The position numbers were made by a program, and so were the translations under genes. Under the pieces are notes generated by a model. It did not search any database, was not told where the DNA came from, and saw nothing but the letters and a program-made list of their open reading frames with translations. A stretch of DNA of 64,000 nucleotides from Halicephalobus mephisto (taxonomy: Eukaryota > Nematoda > Chromadorea > Rhabditida > Panagrolaimidae): NCBI GenBank assembly GCA_009193035.1, contig SWDT01000271.1:34747-98746 (forward strand), read 5' to 3'. Shown one piece after another: positions 21,906 to 32,900 of this stretch (the first letter of the stretch is position 1; the number at the start of each line of letters is the position of its first letter).

Positions 21906-22109
21906 GTGTTATTTTGACACAAAACACATCCAATTACGCAACAGAATTAAACTTTTTAAAAAACTTAAAAAATCAAAATTTCATTTTTCTGTTCTTGAAG
22001 ATTATACAGTGAAATTTACAATAGATTCTAAATGTCTCCCACAAAGTACAAAATTAAACGTCTGCTTCGAAAAGGTCATTCAGACTTAATTTTCACATAT
22101 GGCAAATTA

Positions 22110-22830
22110 AAGTTTATAGTTCTATGCAATTTTCTCACTCTTGTAACATATCAATTCAGAATTTAACAGAAGTTCTGAGTACTTGTGGCATAACTTAGAA
22201 AATAAATTATAATTTATTTTAGAAACTTTTGGAAATCCATATATAAAATTTTATATTTTTATATAATTTTCTCTCTAAAAAATAATTTATCCAAAATTTA
22301 ACATAGATACTGAATATATAGAAGACAACTTAGGAAATAAATTATAATTTATTTTAGAAAATATACGAATTAAATTTTGGAAATCCATATATGAATTTTT
22401 ATGTTTTTATATAAAGATTTCTTTCTAGAAGATAATTCACTCAAAATTTAACATAGATACTGAATATATAAAAGACAACTTAGAAAATAAATTGTAAAGT
22501 TTTTAAAAAATTGACTAAATTAAATTTTAAATATTCATATATGAAATTTTCGATTTCCAACTTTTTAGAAAACTATTTACCTAAAATTTAACACAATTTC
22601 TGAATATATATGAAATAAGCTGAAAAAAAAAATAATATTTTGTTTTGAAAAATGACACAAATTAAACAAGTATCTAATATGTAAAATTTTCCACGTTTTT
22701 ATATATTTTCCCACTGCAAAAAAATTTAGAATATAATATATTGTAAATATTTATCTCATAAAATACAAAATTAACATATTTTTTTTCAAAAACGCCTACT
22801 TGAATTAAATTCATATTTTTATAAAAATTT
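22110..22830. repeat. Diverged tandem repeats
   Basis: Four to five diverged units of about 120-130 bp contain CTTAGAAAATAAATTATAAT, ATTTAACATAGATACTGAAT and a TTTATATTTTCT segment. No gene is seen. Confidence 0.6.
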
Positions 22831-22859
22831 AAAATTTCGAAATTTTTAAAAATCGAGAT

Positions 22860-23460
22860 CAAAAAATTTTAAAATTTAAGATTTATGTAATTTTGGAAAG
22901 CTTCAAATTATTTTATTTTATAAAAATTAAAAATTTCGAAAATTGTCTCGACGGGAAATTTCGAAACTTTCCAATCGAGACCAAAAATTGTAAAATTTAG
23001 GATTTTTGTGATTTTAGAAAGTTTTAAATTATTTTATTTTAGAAAAATTAAAAGTTTTGAAAATTGTCTCAACGGGAAATTTCGAAATTTAAGATTTTTG
23101 TAATTTTAGAAAGTTTTAAATTATTTTATTTTTGAAATTTTCCAATCGGGACTAAAAATTATGAAATTGTAAAATTTAGGATTTTTGTGATTTTAGAAAA
23201 TTTTAAATTATTTTATTTTGGAAAAATTAAAAATTTTGAAAATTGTCTCAACGGGAAATTTCAAAATTTAAAATTTTTGTAATTTTAGAAAGCTTCAAAT
23301 TATCTTATTTTAGAAAAATTAAAAATTTCTAAATTTTCCAATCGAGACCAAAAATTATAAAATTTAAAATTTTTGTGATTCTAAAAAACTTCAAATTATC
23401 TTATTTTAGAAAAATTAAAAATTTCTAAATTTTCCAATGGAGACCAAAAAATTTTACACT
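22860..23460. repeat. Tandem repeats with GTCTCAACGGGAAATTTCG
   Basis: Five units of about 110-125 bp share ATTTTTGTGATTTTAGAAA, AATTATTTTATTTTAGAAA and TTTTCCAATCGAGACCAAAA. No gene is seen. Confidence 0.65.
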
Positions 23461-23935
23461 TTTGAATTTGTGCAAAGTTTAAGCATTAGTTAATTATTAT
23501 TGAAAATTGTCGCAAAAGTCGCCGAAATTTCCTCCGCATCGATTATAACTGCCTAATTAAAATTCAGAAGGACAGAACTGAGCATTTATGTACTTCTGAA
23601 CCGCAATTATGTCACATCGAGAAACAAAATTAGAAAAATTTTAAAAAATTTTTAAAAATTAGAAAAATTTTAAAAATTTTAGGTGAATTTTTAGAGAGTC
23701 ATTGAAGTCCGAAATTTTGTTTTTAGGTACTTCCAAAAAACATTAAATATTAATAATACAAAAAAATTCTAAAAAATAGTTCCGAGAAGAAATTTGAAAC
23801 TTTCTATTCAAGATCAAAAATTTTTGAATTTAGTTTTTTTTAAATTTCTGAAAAATTCCGAAATCGATAATTAAATTTAGAAAAATCCCAGAAGCACACA
23901 TGATGGTCTGTAACATTGTTAAACGATCGTAAACA
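23461..23935. other. Intergenic, no confident gene
   Basis: A short minus-strand open frame near 23870-23945 (YDRLTMLQTIMCASGIF) is hydrophobic and follows an acceptor-like TGTTACAG, but no second exon joins it. It might be a receptor remnant. Confidence 0.25.
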
Positions 23936-23939
23936 AGCA

Positions 23940-24110
23940 AATTTTTAAAAATAATAAAAATAACAAAAATAATAAAAGTTATAAAAATAATAAAAATAAC
24001 AAAAATTATAAAAGTTATAAAAATAATAAAAACTATAAAAACTATAAAAATTATAAAAATAACAAAAATAACAAAAATTATAAAAACAACAAAAATTATA
24101 AAAATGATCA
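23940..24110. repeat. Microsatellite of ATAAAAATAACAAAAAT type
   Basis: A 3-bp-phased A/T-rich repeat that on the minus strand reads as a long run of Ile/Phe/Val codons. That reading frame is an artefact. Confidence 0.85.
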
Positions 24111-24369
24111 TGAAATTAAAATTTTTTATAAAAAACAAACTTACCAAATTTAAATTTTCAAAAGAAAATAAATTTAAAACTTTATAAATATTGAAATTTT
24201 CGTTCATTTTTACAAAGAAATGTAATTTTTTCAAAAGTCAATCGAACAACTTTAAAAAACTAAATTTTTTTAGAGGTAACCAAATTACTGTGATTTACAA
24301 AAAAATTAAACATGGGCGTTTCTATGGAGTTGTCTCGACAGGAATTTTCAGAAGATCAAAGAAATTTAA

Positions 24370-25190
24370 AAATAATGAAAATGATAAAAAAAAATAAAAG
24401 TGACAAAATTAATAAAAAATAAATTTAAATTAATAAAAAATTAATAAAAATAATTTAAATAATTAAAAAATAAATTTAAATTAATAAAAAATAATAAAAA
24501 ATAAATTTAAATTAATAAAAATAATTAAAAATAATTAAAACAATTAGAAAGATGAAATTAATTAAAAATAATAAAATTAATTATACAAAATGTTAATCTC
24601 GATGACGAAATCTCTGGATTATAGTTATTCATTAAGATAAACTTTATTCAGTCCACTTAGAAATTGAAAAAAATACTTTTTTTTTTAATTTAAAATTTAA
24701 CTTTTTTAAAATTCTTTTTTAATTTTAAAATTTAACTTTTTTAAATTTTTAAACTTAAATTTCTTATAAAACTTTAATGGAGGAAATTTCAAGATTTTTA
24801 AAATTACTGTAAAAAATTAAAAAAGTTAGTCACCGTAGTCAGTTACTTAGATTAGTTATTTTTTTAAATTCATTTTTTCCGCTAGGAAATTCGAAACTCT
24901 AAAATATATTCTTTTTAAATTTAAATTTTTTATAAAATTGTTTTTAAAAAACTTAAAAATTTTAGAAATATTCTAAAAGTACAAGAAAATTGAGCCAGTT
25001 AAGTGACGGATTACTAAGAAGTTGAAAATTTTCAAAAATCGCATATTTTAAAAAATTAAATTTTTAGAAATCGCATATTTTTAAAAAATTAAATTTTTAG
25101 AAATTTTATATTTTAAAAAAATAAATTTTTAAAAATCTTATATTTAAAAAAAATTAAATTTTCAGAAATATTTTAAAATAAAAAATAATT
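24370..25190. repeat. AT-rich low-complexity intergenic tract
   Basis: TTAATAAAAAATAA simple repeats to about 24600 are followed by TTTTAAAAAATTAAATTTTT-type units. Nothing coding is visible. Confidence 0.6.
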
Positions 25191-25349
25191 CAATTACAGT
25201 AACATTAATAATGTTGTTGAATTTTCTACTGTAATTGTTAGGTCGTGGTGGGACTTCTGGTTCATGTGGAGATGAGAAAATATATAAAATTGATTTATAG
25301 GGCCAGAGGCACGAGATACAAAAACAATTTTTACAGAATGTTGTGCAAT

Positions 25350-25490
25350 TCATTTAAATTTCCGCCAACGCACAACCGTACACCTTTCGTCGGCCCTCAG
25401 GATATTTCTCTTCGAGACCAGCATTGTATGAATTTTTGTTCGAATAGATGATGCCTAATCTAACAAGTAAAAAAGTTTGATTTACAGAAC
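25350..25490 (-). pseudogene. Degenerate second copy of the secreted-peptide sequence
   Basis: On the minus strand, IIYSNKNSYNAGLEEKYPEG is nearly identical to the mature region of the intact ORF at 25540-25701, but it lacks a matching start and signal sequence and diverges after the shared stretch. A second short similarity (LYIF..) lies further downstream at about 25240-25320. It reads as a partial tandem duplicate. Confidence 0.45.
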
Positions 25491-25539
25491 TTGGAGACAA
25501 AAGATATAAAATAATTTTAATAATTATTTCATAATCAAC

Positions 25540-25701
25540 TTAATTCCCCACTATCCTAAAATCGAAAATCCCCCATTGGTCCTCAGGATATTTCTCTTCG
25601 AGACCAGCATTGTACGGATTTTTGTTCGAATAGATGACGTCCAATCCAACAATAATCAAAAGTAAAAAAAAGTAACGCAAAAAGTGGAATAAACTCGTCA
25701 T
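25540..25701 (-). CDS. Short secreted-peptide ORF (53 residues)
   Basis: The ATG at 25699-25701 opens a 53-codon frame. It starts with a classical signal-peptide pattern (MTSLFHFLRYFFLLLIIVGL) followed by a charged mature part beginning NKNPYNAGLEEKYPE. The sequence is less AT-biased than its surroundings, and a related copy sits about 200 bp downstream on the same strand, so selection may have acted on it. There are no cysteines and no dibasic cleavage sites in the mature part, so it is neither a typical defensin nor a typical neuropeptide precursor. I recognise no family, and no upstream trans-splice acceptor is obvious. Further exons are possible: a hydrophobic open frame lies at about 25915-25975. 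Confidence 0.4.
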   Translation of the reverse strand: MTSLFHFLRYFFLLLIIVGLDVIYSNKNPYNAGLEEKYPEDQWGIFDFRIVGN

Positions 25702-25989
25702 GGAAGTACGTGAAAATAACTACGGATTTGGCTATTCTCTAGAGCAATTAGAAATTGTTACAAAAACAATTTAGAAAAATGACAAATTTAACTCTCCACA
25801 CGAAATTCCCTAAAGACCGTAATAACTTACTTTAATTCAAAGAAGGTAACCGAAGTTTGAACCAAGAAATAAGTTCAGAAAAAATAAAATTGTAAAGAGA
25901 TTTACAGAGTCTATACTTCTGCTGTTGGACGGGACCAGATGTAGATAGCAGCGAAGATATATAAAAACGCCAAATTTTATCACTTAAAA

Positions 25990-26120
25990 ATAATAATAAT
26001 AAAAACTACAAAAATTTTCCCGCGTTTTTTCCTTTCGTTGCGAGACCTTTATTTCTTTCGTTGCGAGACCTTTTTTTCGTTGCAAGACCCTTTTTTTCTC
26101 CGTTTTTCCTCTTTTACATG
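25990..26120. repeat. Pyrimidine-rich CTTTCGTTGCGAGACC repeats
   Basis: Three tandem copies of CTTTCGTTGCGAGACCTTTT are embedded in a T-rich tract. No gene is seen. Confidence 0.6.
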
Positions 26121-26349
26121 GGCGCGGAAAACGTATTTTTTGGCTTTCTCTTTTCCTATTCCTCTTTTTTACCTTCGATTCCGTCGACAAAATCAACTTC
26201 AACAAGAAGTTTTTAAAATTTACGAAAACTCTTATTTTTTTATTTTCGGAAAAAATAATTTTCTTTCAATATAAAAGTTCTTGAATTTTTTTAATAACTT
26301 ATTTTATTCAATAATATAGTAAATATTTTTTAAAAGCATAATATCTAAA

Positions 26350-26530
26350 TATAGTCAAACTTGGATATAAAATATCCCTTTGGGATCGAGCAAAGCATAT
26401 GCTATAAGAAAGGATATATCATAGAGGAGGTAAAGTTGGAAACAAATTAACTAAACTCACTCAATCACACCGTATGTTATAGCAAGAGATATGTTATAGC
26501 AGGGGTATCTCATATCCAAATTCTATTGTA
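26350..26530. mobile_element. MITE with TIRs (copy 1 of 3)
   Basis: The terminal inverted repeats are of the form ACTTGGATATAARATATCCC / GGGGTATCTCATATCCAA. The 180-bp body is non-coding and contains AGAAAGGATATATCATAGAG. The ends, of CAGTMRAACTTGG type beside TA, resemble pogo/Tc1-mariner MITEs. Confidence 0.75.
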
Positions 26531-26582
26531 TTATATTTTATCTTTTTTTTCTTTAAAATAATTACAAAATACCTAGTTCTAT

Positions 26583-26765
26583 ATACAGTCGAACTTGGAT
26601 ATAAGATATCCCTTTTGGACCAGGCAAAGTGTATGTTATAAGAAAGGATATATCATAGAGGAGGTAAAGTTGGAAACAAATTAACTAAACTCACTCACTC
26701 AGACCGTATGCTATAATAAGAAATATGTTATAGCAGAGGTATCTTATATCCAAGTTCTACTGTAT
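26583..26765. mobile_element. MITE with TIRs (copy 2 of 3)
   Basis: The left end is TACAGTCGAACTTGGATATA and the right end is TATCCAAGTTCTACTGTA. The body is very similar to copies 1 and 3. Confidence 0.8.
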
Positions 26766-26813
26766 TACAATTTCGAAATAAACTTGTTCCATTTCCATTT
26801 TTTACGATAGTAT

Positions 26814-26994
26814 TACAGTAGAACTTGGATATAAGATACCTTCTTGAGACTGGGCAAAAAGTGTTATAAGAAAGGATATATCATAGAGGGGGTAAAATTG
26901 AAGGCAGACTAACCAAACTCACTTATTCACACCGTATGCTACAACAAGAGATATATTATAGCGGGGATATCTTATATCCAAGTCCTACTGTATA
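26814..26994. mobile_element. MITE with TIRs (copy 3 of 3)
   Basis: The left end is TACAGTAGAACTTGGATATA and the right end is TATCCAAGTCCTACTGTA, flanked by TA. It is more diverged internally than copy 2. Confidence 0.8.
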
Positions 26995-27410
26995 ACTAAA
27001 ATCAACTTTTATTCGCGAAAGTTCTTGAAATTTTCTAATAACTTATTGTATTTAATAATACAATGGATATCTCGTTCGAAAAATTACTTTTTTCAAAACC
27101 AAAATCAACTTTTATCACGGAAGTTACTGAAAATTTTAATAATCTATTTTATTCAATAATATAGTAAATATTTTTTTAAAACATAATATTTAATATAACT
27201 TAAAGCAACTTTTATCACGAAAATCCTTAAAGATAAAATAAACTATCATTTGCTAATATAAATAAAATTCCAAAGACAACCTAAAATAAAACTAAAATCG
27301 ACTTCCGACACGAAAATCCCCCAAGGACTACAATAAGCCCCTTTATTTGCTAACGTGAATAGAATTTAATAAAAAAAGGAATTAGAAGACTAAAAAGACA
27401 TCACCTTCTA

Positions 27411-27574
27411 CATTCAAAAAAGTAACTTTTGGTCCAATAAAAACGGAAATCGCCACTATTAAGTTGTAATTTTCACCGCAAATATCGAATATTCTTGAAA
27501 AATGTAATAATTTTTGTATTTTCACCGCATTTCGTAATCGTTATAGGACCAAAAGTTCCACTTTTTTGTGTGGA
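27411..27574. mobile_element. Palindromic MITE, AAAAAGTAACTTTTGGTCC family, copy 1
   Basis: The ends AAAAAAGTAACTTTTGGTCC and GGACCAAAAGTTCCACTTTT are inverted repeats. The interior contains AATCGCCACTATTAAGTTGT. It is non-coding. Confidence 0.75.
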
Positions 27575-27577
27575 CTT

Positions 27578-27905
27578 CATGTAACTATAGATTGAATTTC
27601 ATGTATCTGATAAATCAGAATTGTTTTATGTATCAATATATCGTACACAACCTACCGAAATCAACACACAAAAAGTGACTTTTGGTCCAATAAAAACGGA
27701 AATCGCCACTATTAAGTTGTAATTTTCATCGCAGATATCGAATATTTATGAAAAATGTGAAAATTGGTACATTTTTAAATTTTCACTAGGTCAAAAGTTA
27801 CTTTTTTGGATGAACTTCATACAACTATAGATTGAATTTCATATATCTGATAAATCAGAATTGTTTCATGTATCCATATATCGTACTAAACCTACCGAAA
27901 TCAAC
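27578..27905. repeat. Palindromic MITE copy 2 alternating with TGTATC satellite
   Basis: A second AAAAAGTGACTTTTGGTCC element at about 27665-27812 is flanked on both sides by TGTATCTGATAAATCAGAAT satellite segments (27595-27660 and 27835-27900). MITE plus satellite form a roughly 240-bp higher-order tandem unit. Confidence 0.7.
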
Positions 27906-28060
27906 ACACAAAAAGTGACTTTTGGTCCAATAAAAACGGAAATCGCCACTATTAAGTTGTAATTTTCATCGCAGATATCGAATATTTATGAAAAATGTAA
28001 TAATTTTTGTATTTTCATTACATTTCGTAATCGTTATAGGACCAAAAGTTCCGCTTAGAA
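27905..28060. mobile_element. Palindromic MITE, same family, copy 3
   Basis: It begins CACACAAAAAGTGACTTTTG and ends AGGACCAAAAGTTCCGCTT. The interior is almost identical to copies 1 and 2. Confidence 0.75.
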
Positions 28061-28216
28061 AATTTGACATATTTTCTTAATATACTGGTTCGTATCAGTG
28101 ATAATTCTTCGTTTATTCCGCAAAACTCAACAATACAAAAAACAGTAAACCAAATTAACTTCTTCAGTGAAATTTTCAGTGTTATCTTCCGAAAACTGAC
28201 GTAGAAGACTCATTCA

Positions 28217-28372
28217 TACACAAAAACCGTAACTTTTAGTACAGTAACAAATGCAAATCGTCATTATTAAATTTCAATTTTCGTCACAAATTTCAAATAT
28301 TTATGAAAATTGTAACGAAATAGTGACTATTTGCATTTGTTACTGTATTAAAAGTTACGTTTTTTTGTATGC
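28217..28372. mobile_element. Palindromic MITE, related family, copy 4
   Basis: The ends ACACAAAAACCGTAACTTTT and AAAAGTTACGTTTTTTTGT, and the subterminal ACAGTAACAAATGCAAATCG with its inverse near the right end, give an almost full-length palindrome. Confidence 0.75.
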
Positions 28373-28560
28373 AGCAATTTTCATCATTTTGGAGTCAATT
28401 TTCGTAACGTTGTTGTTTATATATAATTGTCGCAAAAAATAAGAAGATTTTCAACACGGAAATCTCTGAGATGCAGGAACTCAATTCATACGCCAATTTG
28501 TAGTAACAATGACGCCGTTCAAAAGTAGGAAGAACACCGAAGCTGAATTACGATACATTA

Positions 28561-28771
28561 GGGGAGCTTGCCTAAAATATGTAAGGCTTACAGGGGAAAG
28601 GGAATCCCAGAAAAGCACCATATAAGCTTTACACATTTTAGGCAAATTTCCTAAATTAAAAAAGCTAAAATAACCTATAAGGGAGCTTGTCTAAAATATA
28701 TAAGGCTTACATGGCACTTTTCCGGGACCCCCTTCCCCTGTAAGTCTTACACATTTTAGGCAAGCTTCCTG
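28561..28771. mobile_element. Two fold-back elements with GGAGCTTGCCTAAAATATG ends
   Basis: Segments 28561-28652 and 28679-28771 each start GGAGCTTGYCTAAAATATRT and end CACATTTTAGGCAA followed by TTCC. Both contain an AAGGCTTACA stretch and its inverse. They form a head-to-tail pair of short palindromic elements. Confidence 0.75.
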
Positions 28772-29075
28772 ATCGTTAATTAGTGTTGGATTATTCGAAT
28801 AAACCGATGAGTTATCATTTGTGCAATATTAATCAATCAAAAAAGACGTCAAATTTCCTTCCAAAAGTAGATATCGTCGGATATACAGCATATTAAAGTG
28901 TATCTACTTCGTCACTAAAGAAAGTCCACATCAATCTCAAAGCAAAAATCCACAAATAGAAATTCTGAAAAAAGCCCAAAATATAACCAAACACAAACTC
29001 CTATCACGAAATTCCGTGCAAAGACGGTAACAGTTCTCATAACTTTTAGAATCAAGTTTCACAACGTTGTTGTTT

Positions 29076-29416
29076 ATACATAGGTTTTCTGAAATCACAC
29101 CTACCTAAATGGAATCAACAAGAGTCCTTGATTACAGTTTTCACATTATTTGATTCTAAACGACAGTAATCGAAGGCAGAATTGCAATTGAACAAAAGAT
29201 TAATTCTAATTGAATATAATCAACGTTTTTGAAACATGTTTATTTCTGGTTAAAAAAGTATTACTACGTTGATTACATTCAATTATATTCAACATTTTTT
29301 CAATTGCAATTCTATCATCGATTACTGTCATTTAGAATCAAATAATATAAAAACTGTGATCAGGGACTCTTGTTGATTTCATTTAGTCAGACCTGATTTC
29401 AGAAAACTACTGTATA
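29076..29416. mobile_element. Long palindromic MITE, about 340 bp
   Basis: The arms match over about 150 bp. The left arm contains TAGGTTTTCTGAAATCACA, GGAATCAACAAGAGTCCTTG and AATTGCAATTGAA, and the right arm contains their reverse complements in order. The loop is about 40 bp. It is non-coding. Related arms occur at 57640-58210. Confidence 0.8.
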
Positions 29417-29954
29417 CCAGACATCATTGAATAAAGAACACGTTAAAAAACCCTACTATCCCACCACCAGAAGAAGTCCATATCCTATCAGTAAGTTTTT
29501 TCATTTTTAAACATAAATCAAATTCCATCTCCAAAAATATCTTTAACAATTTTAAACCTTTAAAAACCAATTTTTTAAAAATAAAAATCTAAACTTTCAA
29601 ATCTTTTCAAACATTTTTTCCATACAATTTACCCATCTAAAAATACATCTAATTCCAAAATGTATTATTTCCAAAAATCTCCAAAATCCCTTCAAACCAC
29701 TTTCTAAAAAAATCAATTACATCCCATAAATCCCAAAACTGATCGATTCCTTGATGTTTATCTCCATAAATGACAGTTACTGACAAATAAATTGCATCAG
29801 ATAAACATCGAGAATAAAATTTTCGAAAAAAAAATAACAAATAACCTCGTTTTGATAATAGATAAAATTTCTGAAGTCGTTGATTGTGACAATATAAAAT
29901 TTGAGTGAAAATTTCCCGAAAAAAAATCAGTAAACTTTCCTAAAAATAAAAATT

Positions 29955-32900
29955 TCACGCATTATTTTCTTTAACTTTATCAGTAATTGGCTCAGTTACT
30001 TCTTCATCATCTTCTTTAATAACTGAATCAGGTTCTTGTTGCCAATTTCTCCATCCAAGAGATTCTAAAAAAAATTCTTATATATACGTATATAAAACAA
30101 AATTTACCATTTTCCAAAAGTTCCATTGTTGGCAAAAAAGTGCTAGCATTAAATCCTCCAATAACATAGATAACATTTCCTGCAGTAACAACAGCAGAAG
30201 TATTAGCTCTAGGAGTATTCAACGGGGGTCCAGGACGCCAATTACCATTTGGATGATCCAAAATCTCAATAGAATTAAGAGAAACATTTCCATCATGACC
30301 TCCAATAGCATACAATGAATCTCTAACAACAGCAACAGCACATCCTCTTCTTCCAGTTTTCATTTTAGGAAGAAATCTCCATGAATCAATTTTCGGATCA
30401 TATGCTTCAACACTATCAAGAACACTCCATCTATCACTTCCACCAACAGCAATTACCAATCCTCTCCAAACAATAACAGCAGCTTGGCTTCTAGGAACTT
30501 GTAAAGGCGCAACCATATCCCATTCTCCTGTATCCGGATCATATTTTTCACATTCTCTCAATATTTGTCCTTCAGATGTTCCTCCAATACAGTATATCTT
30601 CCCAGCAAAACTAGCACATCCTAAAAAAGTTCAAATTTTAAAAAATATTTCAAAAAAGTTCAAATTTTAAAAAATATTTCAAAACTGCTTAATCTCTAAT
30701 TTTTCTAATTTTTACATGTTAGACATCTTATACTAAATTACTCCATAAATCCGTTTTTAACATTTTTTTGCAAAATTACCATCATCTTTAAAATCCCAAA
30801 GTTTAGAGATTATCACATAGATCTACAATCCAACAAATTAGATTTAAAAAACCCATCAAACATACAGTTTTAAAAAACCGAAACAACTGACTTATTCATT
30901 TATAAAATCTCAAATTAGAAAATCCAATTTTCAGATTTTTTTAAATTCAAATTTCAAAATAAAATCATATTTTTTAAAACTTATTTCCTCATATTCAATT
31001 TCAAAAAATTCAAAAACAATATCAAAAATAATTTTCTCCAAAAAAAACCAAAAATTATATTCTTAAATTTTAAGAATTTCATCATCATTACCATATCCCC
31101 AAAAAATCAACCACAATAATATCATCCCTCAACTCTAAAACCCCCCATATTATCTATTTTATCTATTTTTCCGATTGTAGTCATTTACTTCAACAGCAAA
31201 GCCCAAAAACCAAAACCAAGGCCAATTGTTCCTTTAACCGCAATGGTCAATTTCGTCAATCTTTTCATTTCCAATCACAATTACCCAAAATAAACTCGAA
31301 AAACGATATTGAAGGTCTAATTTACACCACATGTCTCCATTTTGTGACAAATTACTTTGAAAAAAGAAATTGATCAATTTTAAAACAAATAAATGTCATC
31401 AGAAATTTAACAAAAAATCAAAAATGATCAATTTCACAAAAAAATTAAACAATTCCCATTTTAGTTCAATGTAAAGCTAATAAACAACTTCCACAAGTGC
31501 TCAAACAACTTGAAGTATTTGCATTCTACTTGATCATGATACTTCAAGAGGGTTTTTCAGAAATTGTACAAAACCAGCTGCAAGAATTAGATACAAAAAC
31601 AATTCTTAAAAACCCTTGTACCAAGATAAATAAAATGACAGTCGCCAAAGTAAAAATCAAATTAAATTTTCTCACAAAAATTATGCAAATCATCAAAACA
31701 TTCCAAGCAAATATCATATTTTACTTTGATTTCGAAATTTTAATAAATGCAAATACAAAACTACCAACCAATTTGCTTAAAAATTGCAAATTTTACTTTG
31801 ATTTTAATTTTAATGTTAATAATTCTACCTAAAAACTGCAACCTACATATTTTACTTTAACTTTAACTTTAATATTGACAAATCTAAAAAGTACAAATAA
31901 TCTACAAATTTTAATTTCAATTATAATCCTCAATACTGATCCAAAAATAATAAATTTCACAATCTAATTCCTCCAATTTTAAACTAATAATAATATTATT
32001 TAAAAAATTACTTACCATTATGACTTCTTCCAATTTTAAGATTTTTAATATTTTGCCATTTTCTTTCTTTAAAATCAAATAATTCTGCTTTGTTACTGTC
32101 ACTATTATGACTACTTCCAGCAATGGCATATACTTTCCGATTGACTATAGTTGCATCAAATCTGCCATGTTCAACAAGAAGATCTGGCAAATCCGTCCAT
32201 TTACCTTGAGAAACATCATATTGTTCAACTGATTTAAGACATTCTCCACGATTATATCCTCCACATACAATTATTTTTCCTTCAAGAAAAACAGCTCCAA
32301 CAGAACATCTACCAATTTTCATTTGTGGAAGTGGAATTCTTGCTGCTTTTGTATAAGACACAAGTCTAGTTAGAAGACTTCCATGTTGAGCATCTGTTAC
32401 TTGTTTACTGTCATAATTTCCAATATCAGTTGGACTAGTAGAACCATCCGAATGTCCTGTTGATGAAATTTCACGAACAGGAGTACCATTTGCTTCACTT
32501 GCAGCTCTAATTTGTTCCCGGATAATTTCATCATCCTCAGTCAATTGAATACTCATTCTTACGAGTTTACGGAAAAGTACAGCAAGAGAAACATAAAAGT
32601 TTGCTGAAAAAATCAAAAATAAACATTTTTATAAAATTACCGACAAAAACTTTCTAAAAACCACAGTAATCTAGCTTTAGTTTTAAACAAAGGTTATTTA
32701 ATGATATTTTGAAACTATATTCTGTTGGAAACAGATCTAAAACTTCTGAAGTAAAGCATATAGAATGCAAAAGCCTTTATCTACATTCAAGAATTAATTT
32801 TCATATATAAAAACACTCAAAAATATTCAAAAAATCCCACCTAACCCGCAATATTTCATCAAAAATTAACTTTCCTCCTTATTATATCTCTAATATTCAA

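Noticed and set aside
23830..24234. Minus-strand frame rich in Ile/Phe/Val that looks like a transmembrane protein
   Set aside because: It is produced by a 3-bp-phased A/T microsatellite; only about 25 residues at one end are outside the repeat.
31497..31832. 111-codon plus-strand frame inside a Kelch-gene intron
   Set aside because: Composition is what AT bias predicts, with no acceptor or donor pair and internal near-repeats; kept as unassigned intron.
31900..32616. Kelch exon 4 as the start of a separate gene
   Set aside because: Splice phase to exon 3 fits exactly (A|CA) and the Kelch repeats continue across exons 4 to 5, so this is one gene.
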